NCBI RefSeq assembly: GCF_008369295.1
Contig: NZ_VOBG01000022.1
Location: forward strand, 1-64,000
Direction: 5' to 3'
Source: Pseudomonas sp. ANT_H4
GTDB taxonomy: Bacteria; Pseudomonadota; Gammaproteobacteria; Pseudomonadales; Pseudomonadaceae
DNA: 64,000 nt
Notes under the pieces: model-generated
What the model saw: the letters and a program-made list of their open reading frames with translations, nothing else
The model's database searches: none
What the model was told of the DNA's origin: nothing
Shown here: positions 25,833-34,926 of the stretch, in pieces
Numbering within the stretch: position 1 is the first letter of the stretch
How the letters are laid out: each line of letters begins with the position of its first letter
Program-made: the position numbers and the translations under genes

Positions 25833-27182
25833 ATGAAACAGAAACACATCAATACCCGGCTGATCTGCCAATTGTCGGGTGTGGCAGCACTGGTCTTGTC
25901 TGCTAATGCGATGGCGGACGATGCGTTTAGCGCTGATTCCAAGTGGATGACGGGCGATTGGGGTGGTGAGCGGACCAAGCTGATCGAGCAAGGTATCGAC
26001 ATCAAGATGGACTACGTCGGTGAAGTAGGTGCCAACCTCAAGGGCGGCTACAACGACGACAAGACTGCACGTTATTCTGACCAGTACGGCCTGGGCGTGG
26101 CGTTGGACCTGGAAAAACTGATCGGCTGGGATAACACCCAGGCCAAGATCCAGGTCACTCACCGTAATGGTCGAAACATTTCCAACGACCGTATCGGCGA
26201 CCCGCGTGCCGGCACCTTCAGTTCTTCCCAGGAAGTCTGGGGTCGTGGGCAGATGACCCGTCTGACCCAGTTGTGGGTCCAACACCAGTTCCTCGACGGT
26301 AAACTGGACGTCAAGGCCGGTTACTTCGGCGAAGGCGAAGACTTCAACACCTTCCCGTGCGAATTCCAGAACCTGGCGTTCTGCGGTTCCCAGGTAGGTA
26401 ACTGGGTCGGCAGCATCTGGTACAACTGGCCGGTCAGCCAGGCGGCGATCCGCGTGAAGTACAACATCACGCCTGAGTTCTACGCACAGATCGGTGCGTA
26501 CAACCAGAACCCGTCGCAACTGGAAAGCGGCAACGGCTTCAAGCTCAGCGGCAGTGGTACCAAAGGCACCATCTTGCCAGTTGAACTGGTTTGGTCACCT
26601 AAGGTGAACAACCTGCCGGGCGAATACCGTGTCGGTTACTACAAGAGTACCGCCGAGGCCAATGACGTCTATGAAGGCGCCAATGGTGCTCCGCAAAGCC
26701 CGAACAACAAGGATTACGCGACCCACAGCAGTAAGCACGGCTACTGGTTCGTGGCCCAACAGCAACTCACCACCCACAACGGTGACGCGTCGCGCGGCCT
26801 GAACATCGCAGCCAACGCTACGTTCCATGACAAGGACACCAACACTGTCGACAACTACCAGTCGGTGATGCTGGTGTACAAAGGCGCGTTCGATTCCCGT
26901 CCGAAGGATGATATGGGTATTGGTATTGCGCGTATCCACGTGAACGACGATGTTGCGAAGAACGCCAAGTTGGCTAACGCTGTCAACGGTATCGATGACT
27001 ACGACAACATGGGCTACCGGCCGATTCTCAGCACTGAATACAACGCTGAAATCAACTACGGCTTCCACGTCACCAACTGGCTGACCGTGCGTCCCAACCT
27101 GCAATACGTTGTGCATCCAGGTGGCGTGGATAAAGTCGACAACGCCTTGGTCGCCGGCCTGAAAATTCAGTCGGTGTTCTAA
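25833..27182 (+). CDS. oprB: Carbohydrate-selective porin OprB
   Basis: A 449-residue outer-membrane porin: signal peptide (cleaved after ANAMA, near residue 28), then an OprB-family beta barrel (SKWMTGDWGGERTKL at the mature start) ending in a terminal Phe (KIQSVF), the outer-membrane insertion signal. GAGG precedes the ATG at good distance. Located 97 bp after gtsD, it provides the outer-membrane step of glucose uptake. A terminator follows. Confidence 0.95.
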   Translation: MKQKHINTRLICQLSGVAALVLSANAMADDAFSADSKWMTGDWGGERTKLIEQGIDIKMDYVGEVGANLKGGYNDDKTARYSDQYGLGVALDLEKLIGWDNTQAKIQVTHRNGRNISNDRIGDPRAGTFSSSQEVWGRGQMTRLTQLWVQHQFLDGKLDVKAGYFGEGEDFNTFPCEFQNLAFCGSQVGNWVGSIWYNWPVSQAAIRVKYNITPEFYAQIGAYNQNPSQLESGNGFKLSGSGTKGTILPVELVWSPKVNNLPGEYRVGYYKSTAEANDVYEGANGAPQSPNNKDYATHSSKHGYWFVAQQQLTTHNGDASRGLNIAANATFHDKDTNTVDNYQSVMLVYKGAFDSRPKDDMGIGIARIHVNDDVAKNAKLANAVNGIDDYDNMGYRPILSTEYNAEINYGFHVTNWLTVRPNLQYVVHPGGVDKVDNALVAGLKIQSVF

Positions 27183-27221
27183 CGCTGTTGCGATAAGCTC
27201 CTTCTCTCTGTGCGCATTTTG

Positions 27222-27249
27222 CGGATAGCTTTGGCTATCCGTTTTTTTT
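27222..27249 (+). terminator. Terminator after oprB
   Basis: CGGATAGC and GCTATCCG pair around TTTG, followed by eight T residues. Confidence 0.92.
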
Positions 27250-27284
27250 GGGACGCGTTGTGATGATTTTCAGGACCGTGGCAC

Positions 27285-28130
27285 ATGCATGAGCATCCGC
27301 TGCAACGCTTTTTCACATCCCTGCGCGAACGTCCGGTGTTTGCGTGGGAGCGCTTTCAGATGCGCGAGGTGCTGGTGATCGACCACCCGCTGTGCCAGGC
27401 GGTGTTCAGTCGCCAGGGTGCACAACTGCTGCACTTTCAGCCCAAGGGCCAGAAACCCTGGCTGTGGTGTGCGGCCAAGTGGCCGCAAGTGGGCGGGATC
27501 CGTGGTGGCGTGCCGGTGTGTTGGCCATGGTATGGCCGTCACCCCAGCGAAAACGCTTGGCCGTCCCATGGCTGGGCACGATTGATCGACTGGAAACTAC
27601 TGGACAGCAGCACCGACGACGATGGCGTGCGCTTGCACTGGCAATTGCAGTTGTGCGATTGGCAGGTCGACCTGCATGCGCACCTTGGGGAGAGCCTGGA
27701 ATTACGCTTGGGTACCGAGCATCAGGACGAACTGCCCTGCCAACTGAGCCACGCTTTGCACGCTTATTGGCGGATTGGCAACGTCGGTGAGGTAGCGCTG
27801 TCTGGGCTCGATGGCGTGCAGGGTTATGATCAACTAAGTCGCCAGACGTGCCAGCAGGAAGGTGAGCTGCGGGTCGATGGCGGTTGCCAGCGGGTGTTCC
27901 AACATGACGGCGAATTGCATCTAAAGGACCATGCCTGGCAGCGGGAACTGTGCATCGATACCGGCGACAGCACCGACACGGTGGTGTGGCATCCGGGCAG
28001 TCGGCCGTTGCTGGGGGTGAGTTTTAACGAGGCGGCGGGGTTTGTCTGCGTTGAGTCGGCGATGGCCGGTACCAGCCTGGCGCCGGGGGAGAGGGCGCAT
28101 TTGAGTTTGCAGGCGCGGGCGGGAGTCTAG
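27285..28130 (+). CDS. D-hexose-6-phosphate mutarotase
   Basis: A 281-residue aldose-1-epimerase-like protein of the YeaD/YMR099C group. Hallmarks are GGIRGGVPVCWPWYGRH near residue 75, PSHGWAR with the first catalytic His, LSHALHAYW with the second His, and SFNEAAGFVCVE near the end. It speeds interconversion of the anomers of glucose-6-phosphate, feeding Zwf, encoded nearby. ATG 27285 gives the family's usual length. Confidence 0.9.
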   Translation: MHEHPLQRFFTSLRERPVFAWERFQMREVLVIDHPLCQAVFSRQGAQLLHFQPKGQKPWLWCAAKWPQVGGIRGGVPVCWPWYGRHPSENAWPSHGWARLIDWKLLDSSTDDDGVRLHWQLQLCDWQVDLHAHLGESLELRLGTEHQDELPCQLSHALHAYWRIGNVGEVALSGLDGVQGYDQLSRQTCQQEGELRVDGGCQRVFQHDGELHLKDHAWQRELCIDTGDSTDTVVWHPGSRPLLGVSFNEAAGFVCVESAMAGTSLAPGERAHLSLQARAGV

Positions 28131-28158
28131 TCCAGAATCTGCAGTGTTGCTGATGCTG

Positions 28159-28182
28159 TCATCGCGGGCTTGCCCGCGATGA
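28159..28182. repeat. REP-type palindrome
   Basis: TCATCGCGGGC and GCCCGCGATGA flank TT, a perfect 11-bp stem in the gap between the convergent mutarotase and hexR genes. Confidence 0.75.
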
Positions 28183-28209
28183 GGCCAGTACTGTCGATAA
28201 AGATGTGGC

Positions 28210-29079
28210 CTAGTTGAACTCATCCCCAACCGGATACCGGCTGGCATTCAAACTCTCTTTGATCTTGCGCAAATGCGGCTGGAAATCCACGCCACGGCGC
28301 AAGGTCATGCCGGTGGCCAGCACATCCAGTACCGTCAATTGGATGATCCGCGAAGTCATCGGCATATAGATGTCGGTGTCTTCCGGCAGCGGAATGTTCA
28401 GGCTCAGGGTGCTGGCCTTCGCCAGTGGTGAGTTCTCGGCAGTCAGGCCCAGCACCGAAGCGCCGTTTTCCCGGGCAATGCGTGCCACTTCCACCAGTTC
28501 ACGGGTGCGGCCGGTGTAGGAAATGATCACGAACAACTCCCCGGTGTGGGCCACCGAGGCGAGCATCCGTTGCATCAGCACATCGGCATGGGCCGTCACC
28601 GCCAGGTTGAAGCGGAAAAACTTGTGCAGGGCATCCATGGCCACGGGTGCTGAAGCACCGAGGCCGAAGAAGTGAATCTGCCGGGCCTGGATCAGCAGGT
28701 CTACAGCTTTGCTGATCAGGTTCGGGTCCAGGGCCTGGCAGGCGCTGTCCAGGGACGCGATGGCGCTGCCAAAGATCTTCTGGGTGTAGGCCTCGGGGTT
28801 GTCATCGGGCTCCACGGCGCGGCTGACATACGCGGCGCCACTGGCCAAACTTTGTGCCAGCTGCAATTTAAGTTCAGGGTAACCACTGACGCCGAACGAT
28901 CGGCAAAAGCGGTTGACCGTCGGTTCGCTGACCGAAGCAGCCTGGGCGAGGGCGGCGATAGAGAAGCGGGTCGCCTGCTGCGGGTTGAGCAGGATGACCT
29001 CGGCGACTTTACGTTCAGCCTTGTTCAATTCTTCGAGGCGTTTCTGGATCTGTTCCAGGAGATTTCGCACGCGGTCCAT
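28210..29079 (-). CDS. hexR: HexR, RpiR-family repressor of glucose metabolism
   Basis: A 289-residue RpiR-type regulator: an N-terminal HTH (about 1-77, FSIAALAQAASVSEPTVNRFCRSFG) and a C-terminal SIS sugar-phosphate-binding domain (about 120-260, IHFFGLGASAPVA and VIISYTGRTRELVEVA). In pseudomonads HexR represses zwf, edd-glk and gap and is released by 2-keto-3-deoxy-6-phosphogluconate, made by this pathway. It is divergent from zwf across 210 bp that contain a large palindrome. Confidence 0.95.
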   Translation of the reverse strand: MDRVRNLLEQIQKRLEELNKAERKVAEVILLNPQQATRFSIAALAQAASVSEPTVNRFCRSFGVSGYPELKLQLAQSLASGAAYVSRAVEPDDNPEAYTQKIFGSAIASLDSACQALDPNLISKAVDLLIQARQIHFFGLGASAPVAMDALHKFFRFNLAVTAHADVLMQRMLASVAHTGELFVIISYTGRTRELVEVARIARENGASVLGLTAENSPLAKASTLSLNIPLPEDTDIYMPMTSRIIQLTVLDVLATGMTLRRGVDFQPHLRKIKESLNASRYPVGDEFN

Positions 29080-29201
29080 TCAGTGTTTCCTTAGGGCGAC
29101 GATGCAAATAAGGGTCGTCAACCAATCGACGAGCGGCCCTTTGCGGTGGCCTATCCTACTGAGGGTAGTTGAACACCACCACTTGCAATCAGTAATTCGG
29201 G

Positions 29202-29228
29202 AAAATGTTGTGATTATTACTACATTTT
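29202..29228. promoter_or_regulatory. 27-bp palindrome between hexR and zwf, candidate HexR operator
   Basis: Arms AAAATGTtGT and ACtACATTTT match at 9 of 10 positions around a 7-bp centre. Reported Pseudomonas HexR operators have a TTGT-N7/8-ACAA form; here the inner part reads TTGT-N7-ACTA, one mismatch. Its position in the divergent promoter region supports the assignment. Confidence 0.6.
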
Positions 29229-29289
29229 TCCTTGAGTGATGCCTTAAAAAAAGGTATTTGTAGCTTAACTTGATAAAAGAACAAACATC

Positions 29290-30756
29290 ATGCCTTCGAT
29301 AACCGTAGAACCCTGCACCTTTGCCCTGTTTGGCGCCTTGGGTGATCTGGCGCTGCGCAAGTTGTTTCCTGCCCTCTATCAACTTGATGGTGCCGGGCTC
29401 TTGCACGACGATACTCGCATCCTGGCCTTGGCCCGTGAAGCCGGTTCCGAGCAACAGCACCTGGCCTACATCGAGAAAGAATTACGTAAATATGTGGGTC
29501 AGGAACTGGACGAAAGCATCGTCCAACGCTTCCTGGCACGCCTGACTTACCTGCACGTCGACTTCATGAAGGTTGACGACTACGTCGCCCTGGCCGAAAA
29601 AGCCGGTCACGAGCAGCGTCTGATTGCCTACTTCGCTACCCCAGCAGCAGTGTACGGCGCGATCTGCGAGAACCTGTCCAAGGTCGGCCTTTCGGAAAAC
29701 ACCCGTGTGGTGATGGAAAAACCCATCGGCTCGGACCTGGATTCGTCCCGCAAGGTTAACGACGCCGTCGCGCAGTTTTTTCCGGAAAATCGCACCTACC
29801 GTATTGACCATTATCTGGGTAAAGAGACAGTCCAAAACCTCATTGCCCTGCGCTTTGCCAACAGCCTGTTCGAAACCCAGTGGAACCAGAACTACATCTC
29901 CCACGTGGAGATCACCGTGGCCGAGAAGGTCGGTATCGAAGGTCGCTGGGGTTATTTCGACAAGGCCGGGCAACTGCGAGACATGATCCAGAACCACCTG
30001 TTGCAACTGCTCTGCCTGATTGCCATGGACCCGCCGGCCGACCTGTCCGCCGACAGCATCCGTGACGAGAAAGTCAAAGTGCTCAAGGCTCTGGCGCCTA
30101 TCAGCCCAGAGGGTCTGACCACCCAGGTGGTGCGTGGCCAGTACATCGCCGGCTACAGCGCCGGCAAGCCGGTGCCGGGTTATCTGGAAGAAGAGAACTC
30201 CAACACCCAGAGCGACACCGAAACCTTCGTCGCTCTGCGTGCCGATATTCGTAACTGGCGTTGGGCCGGGGTGCCGTTCTACTTGCGTACCGGCAAGCGC
30301 ATGCCGCAGAAGCTGTCGCAGATCGTTATCCACTTCAAGGAACCGTCCCACTACATCTTCGCCCCCGAGCAGCGCCTGCAGATCAGCAACAAGTTGATCA
30401 TCCGCCTGCAACCGGACGAAGGGATTTCCTTACGCGTGATGACTAAAGAGCAGGGCCTGGACAAGGGCATGCAACTGCGCAGCGGGCCGCTGCAACTGAA
30501 TTTTTCCGACACCTATCGTAGCGCGCGGATTCCCGATGCCTACGAGCGGTTGTTGCTGGAAGTGATGCGCGGCAATCAGAACCTGTTTGTCCGTAAAGAT
30601 GAAATCGAAGCTGCGTGGAAGTGGTGTGACCAGTTGATCGCCGGCTGGAAAAAGTCCGGTGACGCGCCCAAGCCGTATGCGGCGGGTTCCTGGGGGCCGA
30701 TGAGCTCCATTGCACTGATTACGCGGGATGGGAGGTCGTGGTATGGCGATATCTGA
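29290..30756 (+). CDS. zwf: Glucose-6-phosphate 1-dehydrogenase
   Basis: A 488-residue enzyme. The coenzyme motif is FGALGDLALRKLFPAL and the active-site block is RIDHYLGKETVQN. It oxidises glucose-6-P to 6-phosphogluconolactone, the entry to the Entner-Doudoroff pathway, and yields NAD(P)H. The ATG lies about 60 bp after the HexR-like palindrome. It overlaps pgl by 14 bp. Confidence 0.97.
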   Translation: MPSITVEPCTFALFGALGDLALRKLFPALYQLDGAGLLHDDTRILALAREAGSEQQHLAYIEKELRKYVGQELDESIVQRFLARLTYLHVDFMKVDDYVALAEKAGHEQRLIAYFATPAAVYGAICENLSKVGLSENTRVVMEKPIGSDLDSSRKVNDAVAQFFPENRTYRIDHYLGKETVQNLIALRFANSLFETQWNQNYISHVEITVAEKVGIEGRWGYFDKAGQLRDMIQNHLLQLLCLIAMDPPADLSADSIRDEKVKVLKALAPISPEGLTTQVVRGQYIAGYSAGKPVPGYLEEENSNTQSDTETFVALRADIRNWRWAGVPFYLRTGKRMPQKLSQIVIHFKEPSHYIFAPEQRLQISNKLIIRLQPDEGISLRVMTKEQGLDKGMQLRSGPLQLNFSDTYRSARIPDAYERLLLEVMRGNQNLFVRKDEIEAAWKWCDQLIAGWKKSGDAPKPYAAGSWGPMSSIALITRDGRSWYGDI

Positions 30757-31456
30757 ATTGAAACTGCCTCAGGGCGTTAGCGCCCATGAGTACCGCAGCC
30801 CGGTGCTGCTTGCCGAGGGCTTGGCCAATGACGTGGCCGAGCAACTGCGCGCGGCCATCAGTGCCCGTGGCGAGGCGACCCTGGTGGTTTCCGGTGGCCG
30901 CAGCCCGGTGGCGTTTTTCCAGAACCTGGCCAAGCAAGGCCTCGACTGGTCCAAGGTGGTTATTACCCTGGCCGACGAGCGCTGGGTGCCGGTGGAACAC
31001 GCCGACAGCAACGCCGGCCTGTTGAAGACGTATTTGCTGCAAGGCCCGGCGGCCCAGGCCAAGTTTCTGAGCCTGTACAGTGTCGCGGCTAACCTGGAGG
31101 CCGCCGCCGAGCAGGCTGATCGCCAGTTGGCAGAGCTGCCTGGGATTGATGTGCTGGTGTTGGGCATGGGCGATGACGGTCACACCGCGTCGCTGTTCCC
31201 CAACAGCCCGAACCTGACCGAAGCATTGAAAGTGGACGGCACGCGCCGTTGCTGGCCGATGCTGGCGCCTACCGTGCCTCACCAACGCCTGACCATGAGT
31301 CGCGCATTGCTGGCCACCGCCAAGTACACCGTGTTGTCGATTTCCGGCAATTCGAAATTGACCACCCTGAGCGAAGCGCTGGCCAGTGACGATGTCGCTG
31401 CCATGCCGGTTCGCGCGTTTTTGCAACCTACTTTAGAGATTTACTGGTGCCCATAA
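30743..31456 (+). CDS. pgl: 6-phosphogluconolactonase
   Basis: A 237-residue enzyme that hydrolyses 6-phosphogluconolactone. Family motifs are VSGGRSPVAFFQNLA, ADERWVP and LGMGDDGHTASLFP. The start at MAISELKLPQ overlaps zwf, favouring coupled translation. The ORF could open 5 codons earlier at GTG/ATG, but the overlap and family length favour 30743. Confidence 0.96.
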   Translation: MAISELKLPQGVSAHEYRSPVLLAEGLANDVAEQLRAAISARGEATLVVSGGRSPVAFFQNLAKQGLDWSKVVITLADERWVPVEHADSNAGLLKTYLLQGPAAQAKFLSLYSVAANLEAAAEQADRQLAELPGIDVLVLGMGDDGHTASLFPNSPNLTEALKVDGTRRCWPMLAPTVPHQRLTMSRALLATAKYTVLSISGNSKLTTLSEALASDDVAAMPVRAFLQPTLEIYWCP

Positions 31457-31473
31457 GCCAAGGATCAGCCGCG

Positions 31474-32139
31474 ATGAAAAGCCCTCAACCCACCGTTTCC
31501 ATGGCGGACAAAGTTGCCCTGATCGACAGCCTCTGCGCCAAGGCGCGGATCTTGCCGGTGATCACCATTGCCCGCGAACAGGACATCCTGCCGTTGGCCG
31601 ATGCCCTGGCGGCTGGGGGCTTGACCGCATTGGAAGTGACCCTGCGTTCGCAGTTTGGCCTCAAGGCCATCCAGGTGCTGCGCGAGCAGCGCCCGGAGCT
31701 AATGACCGGCGCCGGCACTGTGCTGGATCGCTCCATGCTGGCGGCGGCTGAAGCTGCCGGTTCGCAGTTTATCGTCACCCCCGGCATTACCCGTGACCTT
31801 CTGGAGGCTTCAGTCGACAGCCCGATTCCGCTGTTGCCAGGCATCAGTAACGCCTCCGGCATCATGGAAGGCTACGGCCTGGGTTATCGCCGCTTCAAGC
31901 TGTTCCCGGCGGAAGTGAGCGGTGGCGTCGCCGCCATCAAGGCCCTTGGCGGTCCGTTCGGCGAAGTGAAATTCTGCCCGACTGGCGGCGTAGGCCCGGC
32001 CAATATCAAGAGCTACATGGCGTTGAAAAACGTGATGTGCGTGGGCGGTAGCTGGATGCTTGACCCCGAGTGGATCAAGAACGGCGACTGGGCCCGCATT
32101 CAGGAATGCACCGCCGAGGCCTTGGCGCTGCTGGACTGA
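31474..32139 (+). CDS. eda: KDPG aldolase
   Basis: A 221-residue class-I aldolase that splits 2-keto-3-deoxy-6-phosphogluconate into pyruvate and glyceraldehyde-3-P. The Schiff-base Lys is in YRRFKLFPAE, the conserved Glu is in ALEVTLRS, and PGI and CPTGGV loops are present. It lies 17 bp after pgl and completes the zwf-pgl-eda operon. edd is not in the window. A terminator follows. Confidence 0.96.
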   Translation: MKSPQPTVSMADKVALIDSLCAKARILPVITIAREQDILPLADALAAGGLTALEVTLRSQFGLKAIQVLREQRPELMTGAGTVLDRSMLAAAEAAGSQFIVTPGITRDLLEASVDSPIPLLPGISNASGIMEGYGLGYRRFKLFPAEVSGGVAAIKALGGPFGEVKFCPTGGVGPANIKSYMALKNVMCVGGSWMLDPEWIKNGDWARIQECTAEALALLD

Positions 32140-32181
32140 TTGGATCTACCGAATCGTTGTTGCTGTGTTCTACGGTTTTTT

Positions 32182-32214
32182 GCGGTGCCCTTGGTCGGTG
32201 CACCGCTTTTTTTT
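32182..32214 (+). terminator. Terminator after eda
   Basis: GCGGTGC and GCACCGC pair around an 11-base loop, followed by eight T residues. Confidence 0.85.
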
Positions 32215-32226
32215 GTCTGGTGAAAA

Positions 32227-33416
32227 TCACGAGCAACGGCTCAACTCGGTAATCGCCTTAACCAGAACACCGATGTCCGTTGCTGAAGTCACAAACCCCG
32301 GCGTCACCCGAATACAACTGCCAAATGCCGCCCCGGTGCGGGTTGTGGTGAACAGGTTGTACTCATTCAAGAGCCGATCCACCATCCCCTGCTGATCCAC
32401 CTGCCCGGTGAACTTGAACGCCGTGATGCCGCAATACAGCCGTGGATCATCCGGCGTCAGCACCTCAACCCCCGGCAATGGCCGCACCTCACGCACCCAC
32501 AAATCCCGCAGGTAGTTGAGGCGGGCACCTTGGCCTTGGCGCCACCCAATGCTCGATGCTCTTCGAATACCAGTGGCAAGGTCATCAGCGCTGGAATATT
32601 CGGCGTGCTGTAGGGCGTGCGGGCGCGTACATCGGTGGTCGGGTAGTGAAACTCGCCCATGTCTGGATCAATGTCCGCCAACCGCCGCGGGTCGATATAG
32701 ATAAAACCCAGGGTCAACGGCGCGCCGATCCATTTGTGCAGGTTGAAGCCTGCAAAGGCGATGCCCAGCTGTGCCAGGTTGAATTCGATCTGGCCCAGGG
32801 CGTGGGCGCCGTCGAGGATGACATCAACGCCGTGTTCCCTGGCTGCTGTGGCAATCGCTTCGACCGGCATCACCAGCCCGGTGCGGTGGGTGACATAGGT
32901 CAGGGCCAGCAATTTTAGGCGTGGGTAACGTGCAAAGGCATCGCGGTAGGTCTGCACCAGGCTATCGACGCTGGCCGGATGCGCATGGGCAATCTCGACC
33001 ACTTCCACCCCACGATGGCGCGCCAGCCAGCGCATGGCGCCTTTGACGGTGTCGTATTCCAGGTCGCTGATCAGCACCTGGTCGCCCGGCTGCAAGCGGT
33101 TGTAATTACGGATCAGCGATTGCAACGCATCGGAGGCGCAACGGGTGAGGGCGATGGCTTCGGGATCGGCGTCCAACAAGTGCGCCAACTGGTCACGAAC
33201 CTCGACGTTTTCGCCCTGCTCGTAATGTTGGCGCACATAGATCGAATTGCTGCGATTGATGAAGGCAACATTGTTCTGATACTGGTCAAGTACCGCACTG
33301 CTCATGCGCCCGAAGTAACCGTTTTCCAGGTTGATGGGGCCGGGCTCCAGGTCATAGCGCTGAGCGATGGCCTGCCAGTGAAGTTCGTCGCGGGTGCTGT
33401 CTGCGTTCCGTTGCAT
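32227..33416 (-). pseudogene. Class-V PLP aminotransferase, frameshifted
   Basis: A class-V aminotransferase of the isopenicillin-N-epimerase/cysteine-desulfurase type, in two frames. The first piece runs from 33416 through the PLP-binding block (VDVILDGAHALGQ and FNLHKWIGAPL, with the Schiff-base Lys) to EEHRALGGAKAK. The frame then breaks at about 32528. Restoring one G there gives GARLNYLRDLWVREV, which continues directly into the second piece (32502-32227). One missing base thus explains both halves. The loss affects only the C-terminal 100 residues, which form the small domain. It may be a true pseudogene or a sequencing error. Confidence 0.85.
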
Positions 33417-33428
33417 GGTCGGGCTCCT

Positions 33429-33665
33429 TTAATGACGAGGGGCGGGCTTGCCGTGTTTGGCGCGTAGCGGCTCCAGCAATTCGGACAGGCCGTTGTGGTC
33501 GATTTCCTGCATCAGCGCCAGCAAACCTCCGAGCTCGCCGTGAGGGAAACCTTCACGGGCGAACCAGTTCAGGTATTGGCCAGGCAAGTCGGCGATGATT
33601 CGGCCCTTGTACTTGCCGAAGGGCATTTGGCGGGTAATCAGCAGTTCGAGTTTTTCAGGATTCAT
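33429..33665 (-). CDS. DUF3820 protein
   Basis: A 78-residue protein of the DUF3820 type (sometimes named quorum-sensing-regulated virulence factor), with the signature MPFGKYKGRIIADLPGQYLNWFAREGFP. It ends 12 bp upstream of the class-V aminotransferase and may be cotranscribed with it. Function is not established. Confidence 0.88.
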   Translation of the reverse strand: MNPEKLELLITRQMPFGKYKGRIIADLPGQYLNWFAREGFPHGELGGLLALMQEIDHNGLSELLEPLRAKHGKPAPRH

Positions 33666-33811
33666 GGGGCTTCAGGCAATCAGGTCGATACCTTGGAAAA
33701 TACAGGCATTCTGCATGAAGGCCAAATGACAGATCATGCAAATAAAGCGGATACAGTTTTTTGATAATCTGTAAATATATGAAAAGTAAAGATTATTTAG
33801 TTTTTAAAAGC

Positions 33812-33827
33812 TGGCACGGGCACTGCA
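33812..33827 (+). promoter_or_regulatory. Candidate sigma-54 promoter
   Basis: TGGCACG-N4-CTGCA matches the -24/-12 consensus (TGGCACG-N4-TTGCW) with one mismatch at the -12 box and correct spacing. The gene it would serve begins 42 bp downstream. It is a match to a short motif, so moderate confidence. Confidence 0.4.
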
Positions 33828-33868
33828 GTCACTAAGGCAAGCGTCTTAACCCGGGAAGGAATTGAAAA

Positions 33869-34336
33869 ATGACTGACATCAACAAAGAATCGATCTCCGT
33901 TCTCAATGACCTGATCGAAACCAGCAAAGACGGCCAGGAAGGCTTCAAGACCTGCGCCGAAGACATCAAGCATCCAGAACTCAAAGCGCTGTTTCAAAAG
34001 CGCTCTGCCGATTGCGCCACCGCTGCTACTGAATTGCAGAGCGCCGTGCGTGCCTTGGGTGGTGATCCGCAAGACTCCGGTAGCGTCAGCGGCGCCTTGC
34101 ATCGCGGCTGGGTCGACGTGAAGTCTCTGGTGACCGGCAAGGATGAAGAGGCCGTGTTGAACGAAGCCGAGCGCGGTGAAGACCATGCACTGAAGGCCTA
34201 TAAAGAGGCCATCGAGAAAATCAACAAACATAACTTGCTGGGCATTCGTGATCTGGTTGAACGGCAGTTCCATGGCGTGCAACGCAATCACGATCAGGTA
34301 AAAGTCCTGCGTAACCAGGCGCGCGCTCAGTCTTGA
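33869..34336 (+). CDS. PA2169-family four-helix-bundle protein (DUF2383)
   Basis: A 155-residue helical protein with the DUF2383 pattern: SVLNDLIETSKDGQEGFKTCAEDIK, then GALHRGWVDVKSLVTGKDEEAVLNEAERGEDHAL. Members look like ferritin-like four-helix bundles and are often stress- or anaerobiosis-linked; the function is not known. AAGGA precedes the ATG. A strong terminator follows. Confidence 0.9.
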   Translation: MTDINKESISVLNDLIETSKDGQEGFKTCAEDIKHPELKALFQKRSADCATAATELQSAVRALGGDPQDSGSVSGALHRGWVDVKSLVTGKDEEAVLNEAERGEDHALKAYKEAIEKINKHNLLGIRDLVERQFHGVQRNHDQVKVLRNQARAQS

Positions 34337-34352
34337 GTCGTGTTTGAGTGAT

Positions 34353-34380
34353 AAAAAAACCCCGCAAATGCGGGGTTTTT
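34353..34380 (+). terminator. Terminator after the PA2169-family gene
   Basis: AACCCCGC and GCGGGGTT pair around AAAT, with A tract before and T tract after. It may also serve the convergent MaoC gene. Confidence 0.92.
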
Positions 34381-34396
34381 CATGGGTGGGCGATAA

Positions 34397-34867
34397 TCAG
34401 CCGATGCTGATTGCCGGCAACTGAGTCAATGTCACCGTCTGCTGCTTGCGCGGCGCGAGAATCTCCGCTTCGCCATCCACTACCAACTCATCCCTTTGGT
34501 TAAACACTTGGGTTGCAATGCGCACCCGGAACTTGGGCAGCTTTTCGAGAATTTCCAGACGCACGGTCAGGGTATCGCCGATTTTCACCGGCTTCTGGAA
34601 GGTCATTTGCTGCCCGATATAGATAGTGCCGGGACCAGGCAACTCACATGCCACCGCCGCGCTGATCAGAGCACCGCTGAACATGCCGTGGGCGATACGC
34701 TCCTTGAATATGGTTGCCTTGGCAAATTCGGCGTCCAGGTGCACCGGGTTGTGGTCGCCAGACATCGCCGCGAACAGCTGGATATCGCGCTCTTCAACGG
34801 TTTTGCTGTAGCTGGCGGTCTGGCCGACTTCGAGAGCTTCGTACGGAGTGTTGGTAACCTGGGTCAT
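34397..34867 (-). CDS. phaJ: MaoC-type (R)-specific enoyl-CoA hydratase
   Basis: A 156-residue hot-dog-fold hydratase. The catalytic motif is AAMSGDHNPVHLDAEFA (Asp and His), followed by ERIAHGMFSGALIS. It converts enoyl-CoA from fatty-acid oxidation to (R)-3-hydroxyacyl-CoA, a precursor for polyhydroxyalkanoate. Neighbours (lysophospholipase, fadD2, fadD1) match the P. aeruginosa fadD locus, which has a MaoC/PhaJ-type gene in the same place. The exact PhaJ number is not assigned. Confidence 0.85.
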   Translation of the reverse strand: MTQVTNTPYEALEVGQTASYSKTVEERDIQLFAAMSGDHNPVHLDAEFAKATIFKERIAHGMFSGALISAAVACELPGPGTIYIGQQMTFQKPVKIGDTLTVRLEILEKLPKFRVRIATQVFNQRDELVVDGEAEILAPRKQQTVTLTQLPAISIG

Positions 34868-34926
34868 CTATTGGTGCATCCTGTGGCTAATCAGTAATCT
34901 TAATGCGTTGATTTTAAACGAAATAG

